This document shows positions 7,986 through 16,713 of a DNA stretch of 64,000 bases, in pieces; the first letter of the stretch is position 1, and each line of letters starts with the position of its first letter. Origin of the DNA: Mesorhizobium koreense (lineage in GTDB: Bacteria; Pseudomonadota; Alphaproteobacteria; Rhizobiales; Rhizobiaceae); NCBI RefSeq assembly GCF_031656215.1, contig NZ_CP134228.1, forward strand, positions 744,001 to 808,000, written 5' to 3'. The position numbers and the translations under genes are program-made. A model generated the notes under the pieces. That model had not been told where the DNA came from. It made no database searches and saw only the letters and a program-made list of their open reading frames with translations.

Positions 7986-8870
7986 ATGCAGGAAAATTCC
8001 GCCACCGCGCCGCGCGCGGTCATTGTCGTGTCGAGCCATGTCGTGCGCGGTTCGGTCGGTAACCGCGCCAAGGTGTTCACGCTGGAGACGCTCGGGTTCC
8101 CGGTATGGGCCGTCCCGACGGTCATTCTTCCCTGGCGCCCCGATCTCGCTCCGGGGGAAAGGATCGTACCGGACCCGGAACAGTTTGCCCGCCTGCTGGC
8201 CGATATGGGTTCGGCGAAATGGCTGGACGAGGTGACGGCCGTGCTCTCCGGCTATTTCGGCGATGCCGGGCAGGCGGAGGCGGTCGAAAAGTTCGTCCGC
8301 GCGGTGAAGGCGGCGAACCCGAACGCGCTTTATCTCTGCGATCCGGTGATCGGCGACGAAGGCGGGCTCTACGTGCCGACCGAGACGGCGGCCGCCATCC
8401 GCGACCGGCTGTTGCCGATCGCTGATATCGCCACGCCCAGCCGCCATGAGCTTGAATGGCTCGTCGGCAGGCCATTGCCTTCCACGGCGGATATCCTCGC
8501 CGCCGCACGTGATTTGGCACCGCCGACCATGCTCGTCACCTCGGCGCCGTCGATGATGGCGAAAAGTATCGGCAATCTGCTGGTGACGGAGAAGGGTGCG
8601 TGGCTTGCCGAACATCGGCTGATCGAGGGCGAGCCCAAGGGAACCGGCGATCTGACCTCGGCGTTGTTTCTTGCCCATCTTCTCAGTGGCGAAGACGGCG
8701 CGAAGGCGCTGGAGATGACGACGGCCTCCGTACTGGAGGTCGTGGCGCGGGCGGCCAAGCGCGGAGCCGACGAACTGATGCTGCAGACCGACGCGGCGAG
8801 CCTCTCGCACCCGGTGGCGATGGTGACGGTGCGCCAACTGCTTCAGCCTCGTCGGCGAAAGAAAGGCTGA
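7986..8870 (+). CDS. pdxY: Pyridoxal kinase (PdxY/PdxK type)
   Basis: A 294-residue ribokinase-superfamily enzyme that phosphorylates pyridoxal, pyridoxine or pyridoxamine in the B6 salvage pathway. Family marks include VVSSHVVRGSVGNRAK at the N-terminus (substrate-binding loop), LCDPVIGDEGGLYVP near 119-133, TPSRHELEWL near 150, and the anion-hole/catalytic segment EPKGTGDLTSALFLAHLL, with the GTGD catalytic Asp near residue 224. Length matches the family (about 285-300). It lies directly behind a small membrane-protein gene. Because kynureninase in this window needs PLP, salvage supports it, but no regulatory link is visible. Confidence 0.92.
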   Translation: MQENSATAPRAVIVVSSHVVRGSVGNRAKVFTLETLGFPVWAVPTVILPWRPDLAPGERIVPDPEQFARLLADMGSAKWLDEVTAVLSGYFGDAGQAEAVEKFVRAVKAANPNALYLCDPVIGDEGGLYVPTETAAAIRDRLLPIADIATPSRHELEWLVGRPLPSTADILAAARDLAPPTMLVTSAPSMMAKSIGNLLVTEKGAWLAEHRLIEGEPKGTGDLTSALFLAHLLSGEDGAKALEMTTASVLEVVARAAKRGADELMLQTDAASLSHPVAMVTVRQLLQPRRRKKG

Positions 8871-8994
8871 CTGCGGCAAATCGCATCTGTGCGGACGAAT
8901 AGGTGCAGTCATTCCAAAATGCGGTTGGCCGACCGCTTGTCCCGGGCCTATCTGATTGGGGACGAATGTCCGTCGAAAGGAAGGGAGTATTGAT

Positions 8995-9432
8995 ATGCAC
9001 CGTCAAGCCAACGCCGTATGGAAGGGAACACTGACCGAAGGGACCGGGACGCTCGATACGCAAAGCGGCGCGCTTGCCAATGTTCCCTATTCCTTCAAAG
9101 GCCGCTTCCAGGACGAGAGCGGCAAGTCTGGCACCAACCCGGAGGAACTGATCGCGGCAGCTCATGCGGGCTGTTTCGCCATGCAGCTTTCGCATTTCCT
9201 GGCCGAGAACGGCACGCCGGCAGAGAAACTGGACGCGAAAGCCGTCGTCACCTACGGACCGGCGGCCGGCGGCGGCTTCGAGATCACCGAAAGTGCGCTG
9301 ACGCTGACCGGCACGGTGCCGGGCATCGACGCGGCGAAATTCAAGGAACTGGCGGACAAGGCAAAGGCAGGCTGCCCGGTCTCCAAGGCGCTCGGCGCTA
9401 TCAAGGTCACGCTGGATGCGAAGCTGGCATAG
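8995..9432 (+). CDS. osmC: OsmC family peroxiredoxin
   Basis: A 145-residue OsmC protein, a thiol peroxidase that reduces organic hydroperoxides. The start at 8995 follows a strong ribosome site (AAGGAAGGGAG). The two redox-active cysteines lie in AAHAGCFAMQLS (about residue 61) and KAGCPVSKALG (about residue 126), as in E. coli OsmC, which it resembles throughout (TNPEELIAAAHA is shared). The longer upstream reading frame adds 13 residues with no family match. The gene has its own 124-base upstream region and is followed by a repeat element. Confidence 0.92.
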   Translation: MHRQANAVWKGTLTEGTGTLDTQSGALANVPYSFKGRFQDESGKSGTNPEELIAAAHAGCFAMQLSHFLAENGTPAEKLDAKAVVTYGPAAGGGFEITESALTLTGTVPGIDAAKFKELADKAKAGCPVSKALGAIKVTLDAKLA

Positions 9433-9524
9433 GGCGCTCCTCCCATTCTGCCTAGAGCATCCCGGCTGTCCAAGGCAGCCGGGGTTGCATCAAAGAGGCG
9501 TATTTTTTAGCGATAGGTGATCGG

Positions 9525-9677
9525 TGCGTCCTTCGAGGCTCCGCTTCGCGGAGCACCTCTGGATGAGGGAGGTTGGAGCCCGATCGCCTAGCCTGAGATA
9601 TCGGCTTCTGGCTACGAAGTAGCGCCCTGACCATCCCTCATCCTGAGGTGCGAGCGCAGCGAGCCTCGAAGGACGCA
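9525..9677. repeat. Large inverted repeat of a dispersed intergenic element
   Basis: The left arm (9525-9570) and right arm (9634-9677) are near-perfect reverse complements, sharing TGCGTCCTTCGAGGCT and the TGAGGGA end, and are separated by about 63 bases. Each arm also contains a small internal palindrome (CTCCGCTTCGCGGAG in the left, GCGAGCGCAGCGAGC-like in the right). A third partial copy is at 10392-10423. It fills the gap between osmC and msrA, whose 3' ends face each other. No open reading frame or transposase is inside. Confidence 0.8.
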
Positions 9678-9685
9678 GGGCAGAC

Positions 9686-10300
9686 TTACTCCTTGATGCC
9701 GCGATGCGCTTCCTTGCCCCATAGCTGCTCGACACGTGCATCGTGCCCGCAGCCATAGCGGTAGTATTTGTAGCGGAGCGGGTTCTTCTTGTAAAAATCC
9801 TGATGGTAGTCCTCGGCCGGATAGAAGGTCGAGGCCGGCAGGATTTTCGTCACGACCGGTCGGCCGAGTTCCTTGGCCGCCGCCGCCTTTGCCGCCTCGG
9901 CTTCCTTCTTCTGTTCCTCGTTCAGATAGAAGATCGCCGGCGTATAGCTTTCGCCACGATCACAGAACTGTCCGCCGCCATCGGTCGGATCGGTGGCGTG
10001 GAAATAGACGTCGAGCAGCTTGGCGTAGCTGGTCTTTGCCATGTCGAACTCGATCTTCTCCGCCTCGCGGTGGCCGGTGGTTTCCGTTACGACCTGTGCA
10101 TAGGTGGGGTCCTTGACGTGCCCGCCCGTATAGCCGGAGGTCGTGGAGGTCACGCCCGGTACGTGGTCGAAGTCGGATTCGACGCACCAGAAGCAGCCGC
10201 CGGCGAAGATTGCCGTTCCGGTTTCGGCGTTTGCGGTCCCGGCCATCGTCAGTCCGACGGCCGAGGCAAGGAAAAGCGCTGCGGCAAGGAAGCGAAGCAT
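9686..10300 (-). CDS. msrA: Exported peptide-methionine (S)-S-oxide reductase MsrA
   Basis: A 204-residue MsrA, which reduces methionine-S-sulfoxide in proteins. The catalytic motif AGGCFWCVESDF has its nucleophilic Cys at about residue 36, followed by the family blocks GVTSTTSGYTGG, PTYAQVVTETTGHREAE and VYFHATDPT. The N-terminal 25 residues (FLAAALFLASAVGLTMAGTANA) form a cleavable signal peptide, so the enzyme acts in the periplasm; most MsrA proteins are cytosolic. A C-terminal CGHD segment holds the likely resolving Cys. The gene stands alone between two repeat copies. Confidence 0.93.
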   Translation of the reverse strand: MLRFLAAALFLASAVGLTMAGTANAETGTAIFAGGCFWCVESDFDHVPGVTSTTSGYTGGHVKDPTYAQVVTETTGHREAEKIEFDMAKTSYAKLLDVYFHATDPTDGGGQFCDRGESYTPAIFYLNEEQKKEAEAAKAAAAKELGRPVVTKILPASTFYPAEDYHQDFYKKNPLRYKYYRYGCGHDARVEQLWGKEAHRGIKE

Positions 10301-10391
10301 GATGGATAGTCTCCGGACGGCGGTATCGTAGACGTACCAGCGCCTGCTCCGGTTTCAAGTCACACCGCAACACGGCTGCGTGACAAGGTAT

Positions 10392-10423
10392 AGGTGCGAG
10401 CGTAGCGAGCCTCGAAGGACGCA
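10392..10423. repeat. Partial copy of the osmC-msrA intergenic repeat
   Basis: This sequence (AGGTGCGAGCGTAGCGAGCC and onward to GGACGCA) matches the right arm at 9645-9677 almost base for base. It lies between the msrA start and the sdhB stop, so it could fall downstream of the sdh operon. Confidence 0.75.
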
Positions 10424-10450
10424 CCCCCCGATCGGCCAGCGCAGCGGCGA

Positions 10451-11230
10451 CTACACCCGCCGCTCGACCATCATCTTCTTGATCTCGGCGATGGCCTTGG
10501 CGGGGTTGAGGCCCTTCGGGCAGGCCTGGGTGCAGTTCATAATCGTATGGCAGCGGTAGAGGCGGAAGGGGTCTTCCAGATTGTCGAGACGCTCGCCGGT
10601 CGCCTCGTCACGGCTATCGATCAGCCAGCGATAGGCCTGCAGGAGCACGGCTGGGCCGAGATAGCGGTCGCCGTTCCACCAGTAGCTTGGGCACGAGGTC
10701 TGGCAGCAGAAACACAGGATACACTCGTAGAGCCCGTCCAGCTTGGCGCGGTCCTCGTGGCTCTGCAGCCATTCCTTTTCCGGCGGTGGGGAGACCGTCT
10801 GCAGATAAGGCTGGATCGTGGTGAGCTGCGTATAGGGCACGGTCAGATCCGGCACGAGATCCTTGACCACCGGCATATGCGGCAGCGGGTAGATCTTCAC
10901 CGCGCCCGAAATCTCGTCGGCGCCCTTGGTGCAGGCAAGCGTATTGGTGCCGTCGATGTTCATGGCGCAGGAGCCGCAGACGCCCTCGCGGCAGGAACGG
11001 CGCAGCGTCAGTGTCGGATCGATCTTGTTCTTGATCCACAAAAGCGCATCGAGAACCATCGGCCCGCAATCGTCCATGTCGACATAATAGGTGTCGATGC
11101 TGGGATTCTCACCATCGTCCGGCGACCAGCGGTAGATGCGGTACTCGCGCAGATTGGTTGCGCCCTCGGGCTTCGGCCAGATCTTGCCTTCCTTGACCTT
11201 GGAATTCTTCGGAAGTGTGAGCGCAACCAT
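10451..11230 (-). CDS. sdhB: Succinate dehydrogenase iron-sulfur subunit
   Basis: A 259-residue SdhB, the electron-transfer subunit of respiratory complex II that carries electrons from FAD to quinone. Three cluster motifs are visible: the [2Fe-2S] ligands in [21 protein letters not shown], counted here in two parts (CREGVCGSC and the later LAC); the first C-x2-C-x2-C group [15 protein letters not shown]; and the last group [17 protein letters not shown]. Length is standard for alphaproteobacteria. It is the final gene of the minus-strand operon sdhC-sdhD-sdhA-sdhB, 48 bases behind sdhA. Confidence 0.97.
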   Translation of the reverse strand: MVALTLPKNSKVKEGKIWPKPEGATNLREYRIYRWSPDDGENPSIDTYYVDMDDCGPMVLDALLWIKNKIDPTLTLRRSCREGVCGSCAMNIDGTNTLACTKGADEISGAVKIYPLPHMPVVKDLVPDLTVPYTQLTTIQPYLQTVSPPPEKEWLQSHEDRAKLDGLYECILCFCCQTSCPSYWWNGDRYLGPAVLLQAYRWLIDSRDEATGERLDNLEDPFRLYRCHTIMNCTQACPKGLNPAKAIAEIKKMMVERRV

Positions 11231-11278
11231 GAAAATTCCTCAACAGACCTTCTGCGTTCCGGCGGCGGGATCGGCCGT

Positions 11279-13123
11279 TTAGTACACCCGCTTCTTCGGT
11301 GCGATACGGGAAAGCGCGATGCCGCCGTCCTTCTCGTCGAGCAACGGGTCCTTGTGTACCGGCCGATAGGCAAGCGTCACCTTGCCGTTGTCGGCAACCT
11401 TGGCCAGCGTATGCTTGCGCCAGTCCTTGTCGTCGCGGTCGGGGAAATCCTCGCGCGCATGCGCGCCTCGGCTCTCCTTGCGCGCCTCGGCGCTGTAGAC
11501 CGTGGCGATGGCGTTGGTCATCAGGTTCTCGAGTTCCAGCGTCTCGACCAGATCGGAGTTCCAGATCATCGAGCGGTCGGTGACACGGATGTCGGGAAGT
11601 TCCTTCCATATTTCCGAGATGCGCCGGCAGCCCTGTTCCAGCGTCTCCTCGGTGCGGAAGACGGCAGCGTCCTCCTGCATGGCACGCTGCATCTTCTCGC
11701 GCAGTTCCGCTGTCGGATACTTGCCGTTGGCATGGCGCAGCCGGTCGAAGCGGTCCATGATCTTTTCGACGGCGGCTTCGTCAGGCGAAGGGATCGCGGC
11801 GGCGCGGTCGACGACCTTGCCGGCGCGGATGGAGGCCGCGCGACCGAAGACGACGAGGTCGATCAGTGAATTCGAACCCAAGCGGTTGGCGCCGTGCACC
11901 GAGGCACAGCCCGCTTCGCCGACCGCCATCAGGCCGGGCTGCACCCGGTCCGGTGCGGCCTTGGTCGGATTGAGCGCCTCGCCCCAGAGATTGGTCGGGA
12001 TACCGCCCATATTGTAATGCACCGTCGGCAGCACCGGGATCGGGTCCCTGGTGAGGTCGACGCCGGCGAAGATGCGCGCCGATTCGGAGATGCCCGGCAG
12101 CCTTTCATGGAGCACCGCCGGGTCGAGATGGTCGAGATGAAGGAAGATGTGATCCTTCTTCTTGCCGACGCCCCGGCCCTCGCGGATCTCGAGCGTCATG
12201 CAGCGCGAGACCACGTCGCGCGAGGCGAGGTCCTTGGCGCTCGGCGCATAGCGCTCCATGAAGCGCTCGCCCTCGGAATTGACGAGATAGCCGCCTTCGC
12301 CACGGGCGCCTTCGGTGATGAGGCAGCCGGCGCCGTAGATGCCGGTCGGGTGGAATTGCACGAACTCCATGTCCTGCAAGGGCAAGCCGGCGCGTGCCGC
12401 CATGCCACCGCCATCGCCGGTACAGGTATGCGCTGAAGTCGCGGAGAAGTAGGCGCGGCCGTAACCGCCAGTGGCGAGCACCACCATCTTCGCCGAGAAG
12501 CGGTGGATTGTGCCGTCATCGAGGTTCCATGCGACGACGCCGGTGCAGACCCCGTCCGACATGATGAGGTCGAGCGCGAAATACTCGATGAAGAACTCGG
12601 CGTTGTTTTTCACCGACTGGCCGTAGAGCGTATGCAGGATGGCATGGCCGGTCCGATCGGCGGCAGCGCAGGTACGCTGCACGGGCGGCCCTTCGCCGAA
12701 TTCCGTCATATGGCCGCCGAAGGGACGCTGGTAGATCCTGCCGTCCTCGGTGCGGCTGAAGGGAACGCCGTAATGTTCAAGTTCGTAGACGGCGGCCGGC
12801 GCCTCGCGGACCATATATTCCTGGGCGTCGATGTCGCCGAGCCAGTCCGAGCCCTTGACCGTATCGTAGAGATGCCACTGCCAGGAATCCGGCCCCATAT
12901 TCTGCAGCGAGGCGGCGATGCCGCCCTGCGCCGCGACGGTGTGGGAGCGGGTCGGGAAGACCTTGGTGATACAGGCGGTGCGAAGGCCCTGTTCGGCCAT
13001 GCCGAGCGTGGCGCGCAGGCCGGCGCCCCCGGCCCCGACCACCACGACGTCGAAAGCGTGGTCGACAAAAGTGTATGCCTTGGCGCCGATAGAAGGCGCC
13101 TCTTTCCTGGAAGCCTTTGCCAT
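11279..13123 (-). CDS. sdhA: Succinate dehydrogenase flavoprotein subunit
   Basis: A 614-residue SdhA, which oxidises succinate to fumarate with covalently bound FAD. The dinucleotide-binding motif [17 protein letters not shown] is near residues 27-43, and the FAD-attachment His lies in [12 protein letters not shown]. The catalytic region [20 protein letters not shown] and the C-terminal [21 protein letters not shown] blocks are present. The start at 13123 was chosen because it does not overlap sdhD and has an ACAGGCAG ribosome site; an upstream start at 13144 would overlap sdhD. The length is normal for the family. Confidence 0.97.
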   Translation of the reverse strand: MAKASRKEAPSIGAKAYTFVDHAFDVVVVGAGGAGLRATLGMAEQGLRTACITKVFPTRSHTVAAQGGIAASLQNMGPDSWQWHLYDTVKGSDWLGDIDAQEYMVREAPAAVYELEHYGVPFSRTEDGRIYQRPFGGHMTEFGEGPPVQRTCAAADRTGHAILHTLYGQSVKNNAEFFIEYFALDLIMSDGVCTGVVAWNLDDGTIHRFSAKMVVLATGGYGRAYFSATSAHTCTGDGGGMAARAGLPLQDMEFVQFHPTGIYGAGCLITEGARGEGGYLVNSEGERFMERYAPSAKDLASRDVVSRCMTLEIREGRGVGKKKDHIFLHLDHLDPAVLHERLPGISESARIFAGVDLTRDPIPVLPTVHYNMGGIPTNLWGEALNPTKAAPDRVQPGLMAVGEAGCASVHGANRLGSNSLIDLVVFGRAASIRAGKVVDRAAAIPSPDEAAVEKIMDRFDRLRHANGKYPTAELREKMQRAMQEDAAVFRTEETLEQGCRRISEIWKELPDIRVTDRSMIWNSDLVETLELENLMTNAIATVYSAEARKESRGAHAREDFPDRDDKDWRKHTLAKVADNGKVTLAYRPVHKDPLLDEKDGGIALSRIAPKKRVY

Positions 13124-13133
13124 TTGCTGCCTG

Positions 13134-13517
13134 TCAGCCTCCAAGCGTCAGTTTGAGAAGCGCGAAGATCGAGGCGACGCCGACCGCCACGCAAAAGAAG
13201 GCCGAGAGGATCAGGAGGACGAGCTTCTGTCCCTCGGCATGGATATAGTCCTCGATGATTTCCTGCATGCCGAGCCGCATGTGGACGAGCCCGACCAGCA
13301 CGAAGAGCCCCATCATCAGCGTCGCGAAGGGCTGGGCGAGCGCGGCGCGGACGGTCGCGTAATCGGTGCCGTTCAGCGAGATGACGAAGCCGAGGAAATA
13401 AAGCGAGAGAACGATGAGTGCGATCGAGGTGACGCGGACACGCCAGAAATGGCCGGTCCCCTCGCGCGCGGCGCCGAGGCCGCGAACCTTGCGGAGAGGC
13501 GTTTGCATGTCGGCCAT
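13134..13517 (-). CDS. sdhD: Succinate dehydrogenase membrane anchor subunit D
   Basis: A 127-residue hydrophobic anchor subunit with three predicted membrane helices (about 29-50, 63-85 and 99-122). Between helices 2 and 3 lies [15 protein letters not shown], the family segment that supplies a haem b or quinone-site histidine. It has the typical rhizobial N-terminus ([18 protein letters not shown]). Its start follows the sdhC stop after one base (TGA-C-ATG). It anchors SdhAB in the inner membrane. Confidence 0.93.
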   Translation of the reverse strand: MADMQTPLRKVRGLGAAREGTGHFWRVRVTSIALIVLSLYFLGFVISLNGTDYATVRAALAQPFATLMMGLFVLVGLVHMRLGMQEIIEDYIHAEGQKLVLLILSAFFCVAVGVASIFALLKLTLGG

Positions 13518-13518
13518 G

Positions 13519-13926
13519 TCAGAATGCTCCCCTTGCCGCGTAGCCGGCGATCCAGACCAGCAGCGTCAGTACGACCGAGCCGATGATGGTCGCCCATGCC
13601 AGCCGGGTCGAGGTCTCCTTCTGCATCCAGGAGCCTGTGTCCCAGATGAGATGGCGGATGCCACCGAGCAGATGATGCAGCAGCGCCCAGGTGTAGCCCA
13701 GCAGGATCAGGCGACCCAGCCACGATCCGAAGAAGGAATTGGCGATGTCGAAGGCGTGCTCCGATGTCGCCGCCGCGATCAGCCACCATGCGAGCAAAAG
13801 CGTGCCGAAATAAAGCGCGCCGCCCGTGATGCGATGGACGATCGACATCACCATGGTCGGGATCAGGCGGTAGATCTGCAGATGCGGTGAGAGGGGACGC
13901 GCGGCGGCCGCTGTCTTTCTGCTCAT
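13519..13926 (-). CDS. sdhC: Succinate dehydrogenase cytochrome b556 subunit
   Basis: A 135-residue SdhC with three membrane helices. The N-terminal signature RPLSPHLQIYRLIPTMVMSI, then VHRITGG, is diagnostic of the cytochrome b556 subunit, and the haem-ligand region HHLLGGIRHLIWDTG is present in helix 2. The ATG at 13926 follows a strong purine run (GGGGGAAAAGG); the frame extends 37 codons upstream but that part is arginine-rich and lacks family features. It is the first gene of the sdh operon, 83 bases downstream of a candidate promoter. Confidence 0.95.
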   Translation of the reverse strand: MSRKTAAAARPLSPHLQIYRLIPTMVMSIVHRITGGALYFGTLLLAWWLIAAATSEHAFDIANSFFGSWLGRLILLGYTWALLHHLLGGIRHLIWDTGSWMQKETSTRLAWATIIGSVVLTLLVWIAGYAARGAF

Positions 13927-14008
13927 CCTTTTCCCCCGTCTTCGGCTGCGGCCAACCGGACGTCGCGAAGAAATCGGGAATGCCGGAAGCCGTATGTGGC
14001 TGGACCCG

Positions 14009-14037
14009 GTTCTAGAACGCTTGTTGCATCGCGTCAA
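14009..14037 (-). promoter_or_regulatory. Candidate sigma-70-type promoter of the sdh operon
   Basis: On the minus strand, TTGACG (14032-14037) and TAGAAC (14009-14014) are separated by 17 bases. This matches five of six bases of the -35 consensus and four of six of the -10 consensus. It lies 83 bases before the sdhC start in the otherwise empty region 13927-14191. Confidence 0.45.
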
Positions 14038-14191
14038 AGATAAATAGGCGTTTCAGGACCGCCGCTTACGGCTTAATCGATTGAGGCCAAGGCTGGGATC
14101 CCCTGTGCCGCCGGCTTCCGCGATTATTGCCTTGCACGCCGCCGGAGATTACCCGTTCGCGAGACGAATCCGCGCGAATCGCGAGATGCGC

Positions 14192-14539
14192 TCAGGCCGG
14201 GTTGCTTTCCTGCTTGCAATTGACCGGGTGCTTGCCGCTCACCATCCAGAGCGCCGTACCCCTCTCGAGGATCAGCGCGTAGCCGGGCTGGCCGTAGCGC
14301 GCCGTCTGGTTCGGTGGAGAGGCCGGCAGTTCGACATCCACGCCGCGCGTGTCGACCACGTGCACCGAGGTGCGGAAATTCTCCAGCGTGATCTCGCCTT
14401 CACCGTCACAGCGATAGGTGGCGTAACGCGGAGCGGTCGTCGACTGGAGCATCGTGCTCTTCGGCGGATCGGGAGGCATGCAGGCGGACAGGAACAGCGA
14501 CGCGGCAAGGACCGGCAACGCCAACTTCAAGGCCGGCAT
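14192..14539 (-). CDS. Putative lipoprotein with MliC-like (lysozyme inhibitor) domain
   Basis: With the start at 14539 this is a 115-residue lipoprotein: signal ALPVLAASLFLSAC with lipobox LSAC, then a small beta domain. The pattern YATYRCDGEGEITL, ARYGQPGYALILERGTALWM and a terminal PVNC resembles the MliC/PliC inhibitors of c-type lysozyme, which have a paired N- and C-terminal Cys and a central lipid- or lysozyme-facing loop. That resemblance is my judgement from the spacing and not a searched match. A start at 14635 has a better ribosome site (GGGAG) but would put 37 extra residues ahead of the signal. It is a monocistronic gene upstream of the sdh promoter region. Confidence 0.65.
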   Translation of the reverse strand: MPALKLALPVLAASLFLSACMPPDPPKSTMLQSTTAPRYATYRCDGEGEITLENFRTSVHVVDTRGVDVELPASPPNQTARYGQPGYALILERGTALWMVSGKHPVNCKQESNPA

Positions 14540-14838
14540 GAATGCATTTCGGCTTCCGACGATGCTGGGCGGTCGGAGCGGATAGGATTTGGCGGTCTGC
14601 CGATCCTTGCCGGCGTCGTCCTCGCGCTTGGCCATTCCGCTCCCGTCATGCTGGCGATTCGGTCCCGTGGTTTAGTCCGATTGACGCGCGCAGATCAATG
14701 GCGACTGCTGGTTTGGCGGCTGCCGTTAACCATGTTTTCCGAATTGCCGGGGAGCGAAAACAGCGGCGAGGTGACAAAGGTTAATAAGGCGTTAAATTCC
14801 GATTCGAGGAGGCTGCGACCTATCGGAAAGGACGCGCC

Positions 14839-15225
14839 ATGAATTTGAGATCATCGTCCGGCCGCGGGCTGAAGGGGCCGCTTCTCGGATGTCTCGTCGC
14901 CGTCGCGATGGCAATGCCGGCGGCCGCCGACAGCTTCTATCGCGATCATGTCTATGCCGATTCCTTCGGCAATCTCGTCGTTTATTCCCCGGCCGGCTAC
15001 AAGCGCATCGTCGTCGGCAAGGGTTACCTGGCCGACAGGCTTGCGAGCGCTGGCGAGAGCGATGGCCCTCGTGTTGTGCGCCTTCATCGGGCGCCGGGTC
15101 ATCATACCTATATCCGGGGTACTTATGCCCATAGGGGCGAATGCGCGGTGCTGCTGCATGGGCGCAGCTATATGTACGGCCTTCCGGACAATGTCGTGCC
15201 GGTTCCGGCGAAGGATTGCGACTGA
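14839..15225 (+). CDS. Small secreted protein of unknown function
   Basis: A 128-residue protein with a clear signal peptide (LLGCLVAVAMAMPAAADS, cleavage near residue 31) after a basic N-terminus. The mature part is about 97 residues, Tyr- and His-rich (FYRDHVYADSFGNLVVY, then HRAPGHHTYIRGTYAHRG), and contains two cysteines (ECAV and the final KDCD) that could form a disulfide. I do not recognise a family. The ATG follows GGAAAGGACG, a good ribosome site. It is divergent from the MliC-like lipoprotein and convergent with the diguanylate cyclase gene. Confidence 0.7.
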   Translation: MNLRSSSGRGLKGPLLGCLVAVAMAMPAAADSFYRDHVYADSFGNLVVYSPAGYKRIVVGKGYLADRLASAGESDGPRVVRLHRAPGHHTYIRGTYAHRGECAVLLHGRSYMYGLPDNVVPVPAKDCD

Positions 15226-15256
15226 GGGCACCGGAGGGGTGCTGGCCGGGGCCGGA

Positions 15257-16471
15257 TCAGCCGCTCGCCCGGACGGATGAGAGCGGCGGATTGCCGTCGG
15301 TTCCCGTCTTTCCGGCATGCGTCTCGGCGCTGCGTACGCGATCACGGCCGCGCCTCTTGGCCTCGTAGAGGGCGGCGTCCGCGCGCCGCATGAGCGAGGT
15401 CAGATCCTCGCCTGCCTGCATTTCCGCGACGCCGAAGCTGGCGGTCACCGCACAGTCCTCGGGCAGACCGGAAATCTTGAGCGTCGAACAGGCATTGCGG
15501 ACGGCCTCCGCGAAGAGCCGTCCGGTCTTCAAATTCGCTCCCGCCAGCACGACGGCGAATTCCTCGCCACCGATCCTGGCGGTGACGTGCTCGCCGCCGG
15601 CGGCGTCACTGAGACAGCGGCCGAAGGCGGTGATGACCTGGTCGCCGCAGGCATGGCCGAAGCGGTCGTTCACGGATTTGAAGTGATCGATGTCGCAGAT
15701 GAGCAGTGCCGCCGGCACGCCGATCCCGTCCGCATGCGCAAGGGCCTTGCGGCCGTGCTCCTCGAAACCGCGTCGGTTCAGGAGGCCCGACAGCAGGTCG
15801 GTCATGGATTCGGCGCGCAAATCCTGCATCGCATCGAGAACAACCATATAGGCGAGGGTCAGCGCGAACAGGAGTGCGAAGAAGGCCGCCGAGAAGTTCA
15901 AGACGAGCCAGGTGAGCGATCCGACATATTGCGCACGATCGACGATATGGCCTTCCACCAGCGAAATGCCGATGGTCCGGACGAAGGAATAGAGGCCGAT
16001 GGTCAGGGCCACGGCAAAGAGAACCCGTTCGATCGGTGTCTTGTTTCGGAAAGTATGCATGGTGGCAGCCGCCACGAGCATCATCGCGCCATAGCAGAAG
16101 TTCACCGCGTAGATGCGGCCGGTCATGTCGGGCACAATGACCGCAAACCAGAACTGCCCGGCGAAGGCAATCGCGCCCAGCACTCCCAATGCGAGAAAGG
16201 GCGTCGGCACCCCTCTTCTCAGCATGATGCCGTGAATGATCGCTATGTAGGCGTAAAGGATAAAGAGATTTGAAAGAAGGCCGTTGGCCGGATAGCCGAA
16301 CGGCCAATCCATTGCCTGCAGGCCGAAGGTGATGGCGTAGCTGAGATAGCCGGTGGAAAAGAAAAGGACGTGGCGGTATGCCGGTCGCTCCAGCCAGAGC
16401 TTCAGGAACAGGCCGGAAAGGACCATGGCAAGAACGGGGTTCAGCAAAGATATCAGAATGCCTTGAACCAC
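15257..16471 (-). CDS. Membrane-bound GGDEF diguanylate cyclase
   Basis: About 404 residues: six or seven hydrophobic segments fill the N-terminal half (MASE-like sensor), followed by a GGDEF domain from about residue 230. The domain starts with DLLSGLLNRRGFEEH, contains ICDIDHFKSVNDRFGHACGD, and has the active-site motif ARIGGEEFAVVL. GGEEF is a catalytically competent variant, so it should make cyclic di-GMP. The RxxD inhibitory site expected five residues before the motif is absent (AGGE). The GTG at 16471 was chosen because a purine-rich GGGGTGGG precedes it; a TTG at 16513 would add 14 residues. It is divergent from envC. Confidence 0.85.
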   Translation of the reverse strand: MVQGILISLLNPVLAMVLSGLFLKLWLERPAYRHVLFFSTGYLSYAITFGLQAMDWPFGYPANGLLSNLFILYAYIAIIHGIMLRRGVPTPFLALGVLGAIAFAGQFWFAVIVPDMTGRIYAVNFCYGAMMLVAAATMHTFRNKTPIERVLFAVALTIGLYSFVRTIGISLVEGHIVDRAQYVGSLTWLVLNFSAAFFALLFALTLAYMVVLDAMQDLRAESMTDLLSGLLNRRGFEEHGRKALAHADGIGVPAALLICDIDHFKSVNDRFGHACGDQVITAFGRCLSDAAGGEHVTARIGGEEFAVVLAGANLKTGRLFAEAVRNACSTLKISGLPEDCAVTASFGVAEMQAGEDLTSLMRRADAALYEAKRRGRDRVRSAETHAGKTGTDGNPPLSSVRASG

Positions 16472-16713
16472 CGTGCGCCCACCCCATTGTCGACAGGCGA
16501 GAAATAGGCCCAAAACGAAAACAAGCTGTTAAGGCCGGTATGCGGCGATCGGGAAGACGGCGAGGGCTGAGCCGTCCTTGCGAACCGCCCGGGCAGCGGC
16601 AGATTTCCCGCGCATATGGCGGTCACATGGTTTATCGTTCCTTAACGACCGGCTCCGTAGAGTCGGTACGCCAATATTGGCGGCAAATCAGCAATCGGCT
16701 GCGCTGCGGACGG

